Origin: Procambarus clarkii
Lineage: Eukaryota > Arthropoda > Malacostraca > Decapoda > Cambaridae
Length of the DNA stretch: 64,000 nt
NCBI RefSeq assembly: GCF_040958095.1
Contig: NC_091173.1
Location: 15,563,530-15,627,529, forward strand
Direction: 5' to 3'
Shown: positions 51,270-63,476 of the stretch, piece after piece
How the letters are laid out: each line of letters begins with the position of its first letter
Position numbering within the stretch: position 1 is the stretch's first letter
Made by a program: the position numbers and the translations under genes
Notes under the pieces: generated by a model
The model's input: only the letters and a program-made list of their open reading frames with translations
What the model was told of the DNA's origin: nothing
Database searches by the model: none

Positions 51270-52294
51270 TTAAATTTGTTCTTTTTTTATCGACACATTT
51301 ACATTTGCTTTCCTCCAGTCTACATTCAGATTTGTGTCACCTATTAGATCCTCAATATCTTTGTTAGAACACAGTAGGAGGACAGAGTTGCCATCGGTAT
51401 CTTTATGCAAAAGTATGTTTTGTTGCTTTATACTTGAAACTTCAGGAATTTCTGGAATTACTTCTATATTCTTCTCATTTTCTATTGTTTTTGCTATACT
51501 ATCTAAACTCTCACCTAAGTGTCTTAATGCTGTGTCTGAAACTAAGCCTGTTGCTAATCGAGATAGTCTTTCAATTTTTGTTTGAATTTCATTACGTAAT
51601 TGTTTCAATTCTAGGTTTTCACTATAAACCATATTCTGCTGAGAGCCAGTCTGAACAATTAAAGTTGGATAAGAATTATCTGCTTCTGTCATTTCTGCTT
51701 CTACTTCTATTTCATTTTCCACCTGTAAACTCATGGAGGAATCATCATCTGGTCTTACCAAAAGGCACTTTGGTATCTTCCTTAAAAATACCCTTCGACT
51801 ACCTCCAACAAGTCCCTTGCCATGAGTCATAAAGAGATTCTGTTTAACAGAAATATTACGGACATTGGCATACTTCAAGAGTTGGTGCCGATGAGCAGGC
51901 ATACGAGTTTTCATAATGGCAATTATCTTGGAAGCAGAATAGCCCTCAAGGATGAGATCTTTGATCATCTCTTTTTCCTCACTGTTCATCCTGAGATGAG
52001 AGCCATCTTCATCATGACCATAATGAGTCCTGCAAAAGTGAACTGTGGCTCCTCCTTCCTTCATGAACATTACTTCCATAAATGATGTGCACACAGCATT
52101 AATCTTTATGCTCCCTTTCTTCACAAAGTGCGGTCGTGACACAGCCATCTTTGAATCTGCGGGCTTAATGAAACCACTACGTCGACAACGTAGGAAGAAT
52201 TTTACATCTCCAGACACCATTGTCTTTGCTGAAGTTTGTGCTGAATACGAAGCCCGACACCTTTCCTCTGCCTCTTTCTTCCATTTCCAAAAGT
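51270..52294 (-). CDS. zinc-finger gene exon 2 (FAR1-like module and C-terminus)
   Basis: 341 codons including stop. The apparent in-frame ATG at 52418 lies upstream of a good acceptor, and the sequence between them is unlike the rest, so I start the exon at 52294. Confidence 0.8.
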
Positions 52295-55200
52295 CTGTAA
52301 AAGTGGAGGGGTGAATTGATGTCTTTGATAATAAAAAATGAAGCTTAAACAGCCTGGTACCTTCAATGAAAGTTAAAGAAAGTAACCTACTCCCTTGATA
52401 CAAATACCCAAATAACACCTTGGCTCTTTTTCAGGCAATCATTCCCCTGGATACAGAAGTTGCCAGATGTGTTTAAATCAGAGGGTGCTGAAAGTCCTGG
52501 ATTTCATGTCTGGGCTGCAAACAGATAATGCACATAAACTACAGTAACATCTAACACCAAGACTGATATAAAAAATAGGAAAGAAAAAAGTTGAAGTTTA
52601 TAAAATAAAAGAGGAAGCTACATCACTAAATATTGTGACACAAAAGGAGAAGAATGATTGGAACTCAAAAGAGTAGTCATATTTTACACTAGAGAAGCAA
52701 GAACTTAAATTCTGTAAAAATTTAAGAATAGTAATACACGGAAGCTAAAAGGAACTCGAGAGACAGCAAGGTTTGCACTTAAAAATATTATGCATGTGTA
52801 TGCTCTATATTATTTAGGTACCATAGATATACTTTAAGATATTCATAAAATTCATTAGCATCTTCAAAGTGATCATCTAATTAACATCAAAGATGCAAAA
52901 ATTGTACAATATTAAAAAATTCTGGGTGCAAGAAACCTGCATCACAGGTAGTGGTTACAACTTTTTCTGTGCAGTTTGAAAATTACATGCTTCCAAAACA
53001 CAGGTACAGTAAGATTAAAACTGCTATACATTAGTAACTTATTCAGCATAATAGAAATTAAGTGATCAGTAGTTTAGATATAAGTGATGAAATTTGGAGA
53101 ATGAAGAAATCTTTATACCAAGCAATGGGAACCTCCAATCCATGACATGTTTTGAAAACAGCCTGTTTGATGCTACTGGCACTATATTTAGTTCAGTAAT
53201 TTATGTACAGTAACCGTACAGTAATCAAAAGTGTAAGCCAGGGAGCCGGTCGGCCGAGCGGACAGCACGCTGGACTGTGATCCTGTGGTCCCGGGTTCGA
53301 TCCCAGGCGCTGGCGAGAAACAATGGGCAGAGTTTCTTTCACCCTATGCCCCTGTTACCTAACAGTAAATAGGTACCTGGGTGTTAGTCAGCTGTCACGG
53401 GCTGCTTCCTGGGGGTGAAGGCCTGGTCGAGGACCGGGCCGCGGGGACACTAAAGCCCCGAAATCATCTCAAGATAACCATTATGTAAGAACATATCTAT
53501 CCAAATTTTTTCAAACTTCCTTAATAATCTCGCTGTATACAGTACAGGTGGCCCTTGATTTGTGTAAGGATTATGTTCCCAAAAAATTGCAAAATATTAT
53601 GTACATACATGTGAAACATAGGGTTAGGTTCCAGATACTTTGAAATGTCCATTTTTTTTTTAACTCCTTACTCAACTAAACATGAATTTTAACATTTAAT
53701 AATTAATGCTCCCACCACTTTCCAGCCACAAATTAAGCACACAAAGTCCAGAATTCTGGGGATGTGCAAAGATGAAAAAATATAACCCAAAAAGTTTTTA
53801 AAACACAAGAATGTTAGGAGTAACGAAGTCAGACACTTTGCCAACAGTAGACCCAAATATTAACGTAAATTATCAAAGCTAATTCATTCTCAATCCACAA
53901 ATATGAAATTTGCTGGCACGCTCTGAAACTTGCCATAAAAGTGATTTCTATATAACCCTGAATCTACAAAATCCAATACAGGAAAAGTTGTGAGCTGTTT
54001 GCATAGGCTTACTTATAAGATAATTATTAGGAGGAAGTGTAAGCCAGTACAACTATATAGCATCATACAATATTTATGAGGAAAAAAAATAGACTTTTGA
54101 AGACCGAGGATTTTAATGTCTGTTCTATGAAGATGAAATAATTAAGCTTACTAAAAGAAAATATTATGGCAATGGGTGGGATTGAAAACATACTAAGATT
54201 GTTTGAGCCTATAAGACCATATGAATGAGTTTTATAATCAGAAAAAGTTTTATAATTTATAATCAAGTGAAGAAGTTTTATAATCAGAAAAAGGTAGTGC
54301 AGACTAGATAAATAAATGAGAAGATTTATGTTCTACATGCAAAGGTTTCAGTTACATGATAACATGTTTCTGGAAAGAGAATTGCCAACAACTCTAAATT
54401 TATTTAAGCCTAGCAATAAATGCTAATTAGGGTTGGACAGATATGGGGGTAGGGATAGAATAGAATACTGTACAATACTCAAGTTAATACTCCTAAAAAA
54501 GAAACAAATATAATTTTATACACTGTGCTTTGACAGGCTGACTTCAATATACGTTGGCAATATGTAATGATACTGTACTATTATTACAAAGATCCTTTAC
54601 AAACTGTTAAAGAGTGACTGTTACCACTTAAATTGCATGGTAAAGAAAATGAAAGTTTAACTCTGTTCATAATGCAAGAAACAAAAATAGAGGCTGCTAT
54701 AAGAATTAAAACAATCATTCAGAAGTAGGCGATGAGTCACAATAACGTGGCTAAAGTAAGTTGACCAGACCACACATTATTTTATGCATTATAAAAGATG
54801 AATCACTTTTAGAGAAAGCTAGAAAGAGGAATAGAGGCTACTGAAGCATGATTAAAGCGAACTTTTTAGGTTTTTGGGTAACTCGACTCATTGTTTGGCA
54901 TTTACCCTTTTATTATTAAGAGTATTTTTTTTCAAAGCTTTGTAATATAAATTACAGGTAAAAACCCAGTACTGAATGTAATGGAATGCCAATTTCTGGA
55001 GGAAACTCTGTGGCTCCCTGAAGCTAACTTCCTGAGATTACATCATACTCAAAGGTCATCAGCTGCAAATTGTTTTATCCCCTACCTGGGACCAGAGCGA
55101 AAACCTAGCCCCCTAACAGAGGTGCAGACAGAGGTGACAATCCCCCACCTCACCAGAAAAAGTTTGCAGAAAGTTAGTGTAGCTTTACAGACAACTGGAG

Positions 55201-56571
55201 GGGTCACATAAATCAAAGCCTCATAAATTGTCAAACAACCACTGCAAATAAGATGCACAGAACAAGGAAATATCAATTGAAAGAAGATGCCGAAGTTAAC
55301 CAAACAGAAGATAAAAGAACATTGACAAAAATAAATGAATAAAAGAGCTGGAAAAAAAGTTATCCCTACATCATCTTCAATTGATCAGCTGACAATATGA
55401 TAACATGAACAGGGGAAGATTTACAATATATTTTGGAGTGGACAATGTGAGAGAAAGCTGAAAAATTAAGAGTTATTTAAGAAAGCAATAAAGCAATCTA
55501 CTAGATACTCACACAGTACAAAGAATGAATTATACAGATACTGTAGACAGACGATGAGTCACAATAATGTGACTGAAGATATGATGACCAAACTACTACT
55601 CAAAAGATGGAGAAGCAACTACAACTCAAAAGATAGTCAACTTTTCAGTCTGTCCTAGACTATTACCACATGACTTGATAATAGTACAGGATGGACCATT
55701 AATAATAAGAAAGGAGAAGTAATGATACTGTGATATCGTAATGAATTTCTTGATGAAATACCAAAATACATTTTGGCAAGTACTGTACTGTACTGTAGTA
55801 CCAACTGAAGATCACCTAATGATCATGAAACTGGGAGTTGTATGTAATCACATTCATATTCTGAGTACAGTACTATAAATAGAGTAACTCCAGGAGTCAA
55901 CAAAAATAATATTAAATCATTAGGCAAAACTATTATACTGTTTAGTATATGCATAAAAAATGGAAATACTGTACTGTAGTTCACAAAACTAATAATTATT
56001 TATTAAAGCTATGTACTCTTAGTACTGTACTGTACTGTACTATGTTACTATGTACAGTATAGTACTGTCAAGAACAGGTGTAGGAGCTCTTATTTGTATC
56101 AGGTATAAAACAGTTCTTACCATCTTTCTGCTGAAAAGTCACTTTCTCACACTGGAACTTCATCTTGTGAGCTCGAATCAGGTGGGAAATAAGTCTAGCT
56201 ATGCGGTTCCCACGAAAGCCACAGTCAGGTTCCAAACAAGGCATTTTTGCACGATTTTCAGCAGAGAGATTGTGTTTGACTCGTAGATGAGTAGACAAAC
56301 TGCTCTTATTTTTGTACGTCTTATTGCAGACTCGACAGACAGTGCTCTGATGATCCTCATCTTGGGACACAGTAATAATTTGGCTCTTATCGCCCGTTTC
56401 ATCCACAAGAGTACTACTCGGGTCACTTTCATTCCCACAATATATATAAACATTATCATCTATATCTCTGAGATCCTCTAAGCTTGTGGGTGGTTCAGTT
56501 TTAATATATGATTCTTGGTCAATAACAAAGTTTTTATTGATGAATGATAACTTATTGGAACCATCACCCAT
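51270..56571 (-). CDS. C2H2 zinc-finger / FAR1-type DNA-binding protein (two exons, 491 aa)
   Basis: Exons are 56571-56121 and 52294-51270 (minus strand). The donor is AAAGATG|GTAAGAAC and the acceptor CCTCCACTTTTACAG|, phase 1 on both sides. The start ATG (AAAATGGG) opens an acidic N-terminus. Two C2H2 fingers follow: CRVCNKTYKNKSSLSTHLRV(KH), and CLEPDC..H with LIRAH. Across the junction, DDFWKWKKEAEERC starts a second zinc-binding module: FFLRCRRSGF, VCTSFMEVMF and FCRTHYGH (C..C..HxxH), as in FAR1/MULE-derived DNA-binding domains common in arthropod proteins. The C-terminal third has a helical LKQLRNEIQTKIERLSRLAT stretch. No transposase catalytic core is present, so this is probably a domesticated, nuclear DNA-binding protein. 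Target unknown. Confidence 0.8.
52295..53240. other. intron of zinc-finger gene, unassigned part
   Basis: AT-rich, nothing recognised. Confidence 0.5.
53241..53480 (+). mobile_element. SINE-1, full length
   Basis: The best-preserved copy. A-box CGGTCGGCCGAGCGG, B-box GGGTTCGATCCC, GGTCGAGGACCGGGCCGCGG and tail CATCTCAAGATAACC are all present. In the intron of the minus-strand zinc-finger gene. Confidence 0.92.
53481..54960. other. intron sequence, AT-rich
   Basis: No gene or clear element. Confidence 0.45.
54962..55215 (+). repeat. DIRS-ITR-like fragment
   Basis: AAACCCAGTACTGAATGTAATG then GAATGCCAATTTCTGG is the same terminus as 27684-27720, followed by GGACCAGAGCGAAAACC..CCCCC. Diverged copy. 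Confidence 0.6.
55780..56050. repeat. TACTGTAC-rich stretch
   Basis: Short runs such as GTACTGTACTGTACTGTA recur at 55786-55798, 55968-55976, 56023-56041 and nearby. Confidence 0.55.
56121..56571 (-). CDS. zinc-finger gene exon 1 (acidic N-terminus, two C2H2 fingers)
   Basis: 150 codons plus one base. The frame is open further upstream to 56748, and a CTTACAAG| acceptor-like site lies just before the ATG at 56571. So 56571 is the preferred but not certain start, and a 5' exon may exist. Confidence 0.75.
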
Positions 56572-57011
56572 TTTGCTATAACTTATGCCACTTGTAAGGC
56601 CATACAAAAATGCCAGTATCAGTAGTTGCTCTCTATCACATTCAAACCTGCAAGAATTTTTGTTTTTTATTGATGATACAAATGACAACAAATATTTACA
56701 TGTGCAAAATACTGTACCTGATTTTTTATTTGAAGTTAAGTACTTCACAAATTTCTTAGATTTATTATGTGAATGTCAGAATCTTAATTACATATACAGT
56801 ACTGTACAGTGCTTAATTACAATATGGTAGCTAACTAAGGGTATAATTTCTTGGTGTTCACTCGAACAAAATGATGAAGCAATATAACTGAGAATTATTT
56901 TCAGATTCCATCCCACAATAATTTAACACCAAATTTACTTAATGAGCAAATTGTCTTAATGTTGCTACATATTTTTACATACTGGTATTTACAATTTTTT
57001 TTTACATAGTA

Positions 57012-57150
57012 CTTACCTAGTTACCTAGTTGCGCTTGCGGGGGATGAGCTCTCTCTTTGGTCCCGCCTCAACTCCAGGATTGGTCTACATATGTGGTATA
57101 CAAGGTCCTGAATGATTCCTTACACAAGTTAGTGTTGTGGCTAGTGTTAG
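57012..57150 (-). pseudogene. LINE-X 3' scrap
   Basis: CCTAGTTGCGCTTGCGGGGG..GTCCCGCCTC (complement of the LINE-X terminus) followed by the ESFRTLYTTYVDQSW coding scrap on the minus strand. Confidence 0.65.
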
Positions 57151-57312
57151 TGGTTCTCAGATAATATTGGGACAGGAGTAGAATGCTTGTCTGTACCACA
57201 GATGGTGCTAAATAGTATTCAAAGCTTTTTACTTTCTTTTGATAGTAACTTAATTTAAACATATAAACAAATGACTTGTGATTAATGGTTCTATTTGCTG
57301 TGATATATACAT

Positions 57313-57625
57313 TAATAAACAAATCCACAAGGGCTGTGACGAGGATTCGAACCTGCGTCCGAGAGCATCCCAGGTGCTGTCTTAATCGACTGAGCTACGA
57401 CATGATCAAAAGAATTGAAACCAGAAGTTCTACTGAACTTACTTGGATCCTGCAGCCTCTCCGAGACACAAACTGCAGAGAGGCTGTAGAATCCAAGTCA
57501 GTTCAGTAGAACTTCTGGTTTCAATTCTTTTGACCATGTCGTCGATCAGTCGATTAAGGCAACGTCTGGGATGCTCTCGGACGTAGGTTCGAATCCTCAT
57601 CACAGCCCTTGTAGATTTATTCATT
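57313..57625. mobile_element. Palindromic tRNA-like element 2 (about 150-bp arms)
   Basis: Arms at about 57313-57463 and 57474-57625 are near-perfect complements around a loop of about 10 bases. Each arm read outward is tRNA-like: TCGTAGCTCAGTCGATTAAG (A-box region, left arm on the minus strand) and GGTTCGAATCCTC (B-box), ending CCCTTGTRGATTTRTT. A single arm of the same family lies at 6726-6825. Confidence 0.82.
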
Positions 57626-57699
57626 TGATGCATCACGCTATTGTGATTTCTGTGTGTAATATACATTAATTCACTGCTGGGTAGGTCTCCGATTACTGC

Positions 57700-58320
57700 T
57701 AATTATAATTCCTAAATCTCTTTCACAACATTTTGACGTCATCATCTGGTAGATGGTGTTACTGTTATTTCCTTAATTTAGCACTTAGCACTTATCCATG
57801 ATGAACTGCAACTGCTAATTTTATGCCTAGTTCTGCAATGTGATGAGGTCATTCTAGAATTCAACCGAGTCCTCATCCGAGTTTACTATGCATCCCACTA
57901 TCGTGTCATTTGCAAATTTGCTGATACAGGTATTACTATTCATGCCACCACCTAGGTTGTTGAAATATATTACTGTATGAGCAATAAAAGCACCGAAACT
58001 GACCTCTACGACACTACTTTTCATCATTCAACCTGACTTCGAGTCAACTGCTTGATGGGGTTCTGGGAGTTCTACTCCCCAAGCCTGGCCTGAGGCCAGG
58101 CTTGAGCTGTGAGAGTTTGTTCCAACAGGCTGTTGCTTGGAGCGGCCCGCAGGCCCACAACCCACCACAGCCCGGTTGGTCCGGCACTCCTTGAAGAAAA
58201 CTATCTGGTTTTCTCTTGAAGATGTCCACGGTTGTTCCGGTAATATTTCTTATACTCGCTGGGAGGAAGTTGAACAACCGTGGACCTCTGATGTTTATAC
58301 AGTTAAGAACATGCATTTAA
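57700..58320 (-). pseudogene. LINE-V 3' portion
   Basis: The minus strand reads SKFANDTIVG (altered FADDT box) and, near the end, INIRGPRLFNFLPASIRNIT and VPDQPGC, the conserved end of LINE-V. Several stops. Confidence 0.75.
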
Positions 58321-58385
58321 ACAACCAAGACAAGGCTAGCCAGGAACCCCATACAATATATGTGCCAGGTATATTGGTTTGGCAA

Positions 58386-58495
58386 ACTTCTGAGTATCTA
58401 TTTACAGCTAGGTGAATAGAAATATCGGGTTAAAGAAAACCTGCCCAAGGTTTCTGTCTTGCTACAGGAGTCGAATCAGGGACCTTTCAGCTTTA
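58386..58495 (-). mobile_element. SINE-1 remnant
   Basis: GTATCTATTTACAGCTAGGTG and GTCGAATCAGGGACC (diverged B-box complement). Confidence 0.45.
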
Positions 58496-58518
58496 CAGGG
58501 ATTTAGGTTCAAACTTAC

Positions 58519-58701
58519 CATAATTGTCAGCTACAATTCCCTCGTCTTCGTCAACACGTGCTAAAGACAAGAAGCATCTTGACAGTGTCTTTTTAAACAA
58601 CGTATAACCCAGAAGGCACACGCAAAGGCTTGTTATCCATCTCAATATCCAAATTCTCCTCTTCTGGAGGTGAGAATTCTCCTTCTTCTCTCTTCCACTT
58701 C
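58519..58701 (-). CDS. Candidate exon of an unidentified minus-strand gene
   Basis: Flanked by acceptor CTTGCTTTGTAG| and donor AATTATG|GTAAGT. 183 nt, phase 1 at both ends, open in that frame. Encodes a basic start (GRGREKK-like), a possible membrane segment IWILRWITSLCVCLLGYTLF, and an acidic end VDEDEGIVADNYG. A G/C-richer, CCAAT-containing stretch at 58780-58890 could be its upstream promoter region. It does not join the zinc-finger exon 1 in phase, so it is either another gene or a 5' UTR exon. Confidence 0.35.
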
Positions 58702-59084
58702 CTACAAAGCAAGAACGTCATACCTGGGATATAATACACGGGATAAATTTGTTTGTTTACTATTTACAATTGTTCTCTCCGTTTACCTCGTGTGGTCACA
58801 AGCCGCTTACAACTCCACGCTCATTGGTCGCCTCAGCCGTTCGTGAGCCGGTAATATGCCTGGCGGCTCCGGCACCCAACGTCTTCACCATTTATTTTGC
58901 CATTTTTTAAATTACAAGACGTATTTTTGTTTATGTTATTAATTTGTTTATTTTATTAATTTGTATATTTATTATTTTTGTAGTCTATAGACTGCATGTT
59001 AATAATAGTTTAATTTTGTATGCATTTCCTTATCTGCTAAAACTTATAAACAATTTAATTAATTTTTTCTTCAAAATCAAAATC

Positions 59085-59240
59085 AAATAAAATGTTTATT
59101 CAAGTAAAAGTACATACATAGAAGATGAGTTACAAACAGAACGTTGGATTTATAGATAGAGCTAGTACATACAATACCTAAAGCCACTAATTTACTTAAA
59201 CCCCACAGCGTTTTGGGCAAGGTGTAAGGGGGAAAAAAAT
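59085..59240 (-). mobile_element. 3' end of the intact-LINE family
   Basis: Complement of GTTTTGGGCAAGG..TAGTGGCTTTAGGTATTG..CATTTTATTTGATTTTGATT. It matches the 3' UTR at 18130-18250. Confidence 0.7.
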
Positions 59241-59499
59241 ACCATAGACCAAAGCTTAATACTAATTACACTTCCGTAATTACGCTACTGGTATGGTCCA
59301 GTAGCCTAATTATGTTACTTCCGTAATTACGCTGCATAATTAATGCTAATTACTAAAGCTTAATACTAATTACGCTTCCTTTGTTGCGTTAATTCCAATC
59401 TCTCAAACATATAAATAGCCTAAATGCAGTATTTTCTGTTTGAAACTTGGCGGTTTCTCTACAAACGTTACTCAGAAGAAAGTACCAACAGTACCTAGT

Positions 59500-60240
59500 T
59501 GTTTGTGGGGGTGAGCTTTGGCTCGTTGGTCCCTCTCGATTAACTGTAAAGATTCCTGATCCTACTAGGCTCTATAACATTTTGCTTGTAACTTAATTTG
59601 TAATGTACTTTTCCCAAGAAATAGTATTTATTACTATTTATTAATTAAAGTTTTTTGTCCACTGTCAATTCCCCTGAGAATCTCCTAACTCTTGTCTACC
59701 AGACATGAGGTTTAGTTCCGGTAGCCTTTCCTCGTAACTCATACCTCTCAGTTCTGGTGGCATACCTCTGAATCTTCTCTAAATTTGTATTGTGTTTAAC
59801 TAGGTATGAACTCCAGGCTGGAGCTGCAGCTACTCCAGGATTGGTCTGGCATAATAGTGGTATACAAAGTTCTAAATGATTCCTTATGCAAGTTTCTAAA
59901 GGTAGTTTTTATGTTGGCCAATCTAGCATATGCCGCTGATGATATCCTTTTGATATGGGCCTCGAGGGACAAGTTCGGTGTGATATCAACCCCCAGATCT
60001 CTACTCTTGCAGAATTTTACCTCCCAGATGGTACCTTGTGTTCGGCCTCTTGCTCCCTTCACCTAGTTTCATTACTTTACACTTACCCAAGTTAAACTTT
60101 AGTAGCCATTTTCTAGACCATTCCTCCAGTTTGTCCAGGTCATCCTGTAGTCTGTCTTGTTTCTTCTCATAATTTTTCCATCATCAGTAAACATTGAGAG
60201 GAATGAGTCTATACTGTGGAAGATTGTTTACATATACAGT
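59500..60240 (-). pseudogene. LINE-X RT and 3' portion
   Basis: The minus strand contains FCKSRDLGVDITPNLSLEAH, SAAYARLANIKTTFRNL and upstream RT scraps. The 3' end at about 59500-59550 matches the LINE-X terminus. Broken frame. Confidence 0.75.
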
Positions 60241-63200
60241 GTTTCGGAAACAAGTGGCGTGGTCCAGGGAATGATCAAATCATACACAACACGACAAAGC
60301 TCATTTTATGATTGTCAAAGCCCTATATGTCATTAGGTTAGGATGCATTATGGTATTAAGCAAACATTTTAATGATTGAAGTTAATTTTCTGAATATAAG
60401 ATGCCTCTTTTGTGATTTTACCTAATTAAAATTTAGGATTTTTTTTGTCAAAGCTGTTGAGTTCAAAGCATCCATGATGACATGTTAGCTGTATAAAACT
60501 GTTTAGATTAATAATTTGCACAGGAAGTCTTCAATATACAGTACAGTACTCAAATTTGGATACCATCACAAATTATACTTTACTTTTTCTCTTACATTGC
60601 ACAAAGGTTACAGGAGGTATTGTCTGTATGCACAAGGAAAATAGTATTCAAAACAAAGTTTATCTTCCTCTATTGCTAAAAAACCATGCCAAACATAGGA
60701 TCGGTCTCAAAACTTGTGTAACATGCCCTCTGTTGACTGGAGGCCTTAAGTACCAATTGGAAACCCCCCTGTACCAGATTAAGCTTCAAATACTGCAAAT
60801 TATCTAAAACACATGATTTTCAACCAGTGGAGCACAGCGCATCATGTGTGTGTTATGCCCAAGGGTGCAGTGTCGATTTTATAGATAGAAGAAGAAGACG
60901 AATAAACAAAATAAAAAGAAGAGAATATGATCACTACTTACAAAATAGAATACAGACAAGGAAGAATTGTTGCAAAACAACAACAACGACGACAACACCG
61001 ACGCCGACGACGACGACGATATATGAAAGTTTTTGCCATACAGAATTGTAGGTCGGAACAAGTGAGAAGGCTGAGGATACCAAACCACCAGTAGTTTCAA
61101 AGCAGCACACAACAGATTACTGGGAAGATTGGACACATCAAGTGTAGCTCTCATCATGTAACAGTATCTCATTGCCTATGCATTCTGTCCTATATTTGAA
61201 ATAATTCACTGCAGCATTAAGACTTAAAAAGGTGTAATTTATAATTAAATTAAATCAGTCCTAATGAAAAAAACTTTTTATAGACCAGAAATTATTTTAT
61301 TTTACTTATTTATAAATTTCAATCAGTTGTAGACTGTCAAATTCTACTTATTCACTATTAAAGTAAAAGGTGTTATTTGTGAGTAATATTCAGTTCAATT
61401 TCATATGCTTTATATATAATGGATGCTCTATAATTGCAGTTTCTTCAAGCTCAATGCCTATGAAAGGTCATTAGGTGTACACAGATTTAAGGCCAATATT
61501 GCTACATCTTCCAATCCCATACACGTTAAAAATCCTCTGGATAGTAATAAAAACAAAGTACATAACTCCTTATATTTTTATTTACCATTTGGTTGCAAAT
61601 CCTGGCTATAAATTTATCAGTAAACTCTTCTAAATGTCTTATCGCAATGACAGTCACATTCCATGTTGACACATTAATATACAATATTAAACCACTTATG
61701 AAAATGCTCTGATGCCTACATAAATCTTTCCATCACAGCAATTCCAAAAGCAGCAATAAGTATGTCTACAATTGTAACCCAAGTTACAATTACGATATTG
61801 GCATAAGGTATTACAGTATTCTGTATTATGTTGATGCTCATTGTGCACATCAAGCCTCACTAAACATTTATTTGCATCCAAAACTCGTGGCATTACAAAA
61901 ACTATGAAAGAACTAAAGAATTACAAGTAGGGAAAAATGCATATTCTTTGGTTCTTTCTAATTTTAAATATGCCTTTGCTTTAAATTTAAGCCTAAATTA
62001 ATGTTTCCTGTTAACTGCCACCATTCAGTATCAAACAAAATAGTACTGAAATACTATTAAATTTCTAGCTTTCTATGTATCAATAATGTTAATCAAATTT
62101 TGAGTAAAAAAAAAAAAAAAAAAAAAAAATGTTAGACCAGTATAATACCGGAAAACCCAGAATTAGATTTGTTGAAATTTAAAAGCACCAATATTCTCTA
62201 CTTCTACTCTTAAGACTTTGCAAGTCTTAAAATGACATCACCCACTTTAAATACAATACCCGATACTACACAACCCATTTCATTTACTGGTTCTCAGTTG
62301 GAACAACTTTTCTCCCCAAAATAATGATATAAGCAAACGTCTTGAATTATAGACTGCCATGACTTCCCTACATTTAACATGCACAAACTTCTTACTGCAA
62401 ACAAGAGTATCATTCCAAGTTAAATATCTTTGCACATCTCTGTTCTAAAATTTCCTACAAGAATACAGTTGTTTTTCCCATCTTCACTGGAATGTAATAA
62501 ATCCTTCTGGACCGTTTGATAACAGCAAAGATGGAAGGAAATGAGGGCTCAACACAAGCTTGGATGAATACAAATAGAGTACTTTAGGTTACTGTACTAC
62601 TAAAAAAACCAGGGCAAATACCATGTGAATTTTATTTAGTATCAATATTTTTAATTTACCCTTAACAAATATTTATAAAGAAAAGTTTTTAATGTCAGTT
62701 TTGTTTTTTATATACATTAAATAACATGCATACCAGGTATATAAAATGGCTAGTAGGGTAGGTGTAATAAAAACAAGTTGACCCTAGATAAAAGTTAAAT
62801 CAATTGTCATTGAATCTTAGAAAAAATATAAATCTTGAAGACAATATGATGATTGTTTAAATTATTATTTTGTGCCCTAAAAAGTGGATTACTGTATGTG
62901 AGAATTGCCACTTCTCCATACATATGCTCTGCATTGAAGTTGTGATACAATAAACTTAATTCTATTTTTATTTAGCTGGTTATGGAAACCATCTAAACAG
63001 ATAATGCTTAACCTATATAGCAACTCAAATTAAAATGGGATAAAATTAATTTTAACTGACAAAAATAAAAATTGTGTAGGTTTATGTTACAAGAAAATTA
63101 ACTTACACATGCAGTTGACAAAAGTACAAATAGTACAGAATAAGAGGGAATTACAATAGTAACACATTCTATTTTTCCATAAAAGGACTATTTTTGCAAA

Positions 63201-63329
63201 TTTGTAAATAGTTTTTTGTTTTAATATTTTAAGATGGAAGGTAAAATTGAAGACAAGAATTAGTCACAGACTGAACATTATTGGCAAAGGTGACCAAGAA
63301 GTCAATTAACCTCATAAGGTCTAACTGCA
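60241..63329. other. gene-poor AT-rich sequence
   Basis: Contains an imperfect (ACG/ACA)n run at 60976-61020 and A27 at about 62106-62129. The right part probably includes the 3' UTR of the minus-strand gene ending at 63330. No other gene recognised. Confidence 0.45.
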
Positions 63330-63417
63330 TTAGCTTGCTTGTGGTAGAGCGTACATCCTGTAGATCACTGATGCTACACAAGCCAGACCAACAGGCACCA
63401 ACCATGACCGCCACGAG
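63330..63417 (-). CDS. Terminal exon B: C-terminal membrane anchor
   Basis: Acceptor GATCTATTTTACAG| at 63418, stop TAA at 63332-63330. Encodes SWRSWLVPVGLACVASVIYR and MYALPQAS. A short, Trp-flanked hydrophobic segment followed by a Tyr-Arg end at the extreme C-terminus is a tail-anchor layout, as in cytochrome b5 (W..W.P......YR.Y). The body of the protein is encoded beyond the right edge. Family assignment is tentative. It is a clear paralogue of exon A at 63477. Confidence 0.65.
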
Positions 63418-63476
63418 CTGTAAAATAGATCCTCTAACATATCTTGAAATCCTACTATATATAGTTTGCTGTTTAC

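Noticed and set aside
51270-52418. Single-exon 382-codon gene starting at 52418
   Set aside because: A strong acceptor at 52295 in the matching phase joins exon 56571-56121. The residues upstream of it look like intron translated by chance.
60827-61172. Thr-rich ORF (+) and Ser/Leu-rich ORF (-) around 61 kb
   Set aside because: Driven by an imperfect ACA/ACG trinucleotide run.
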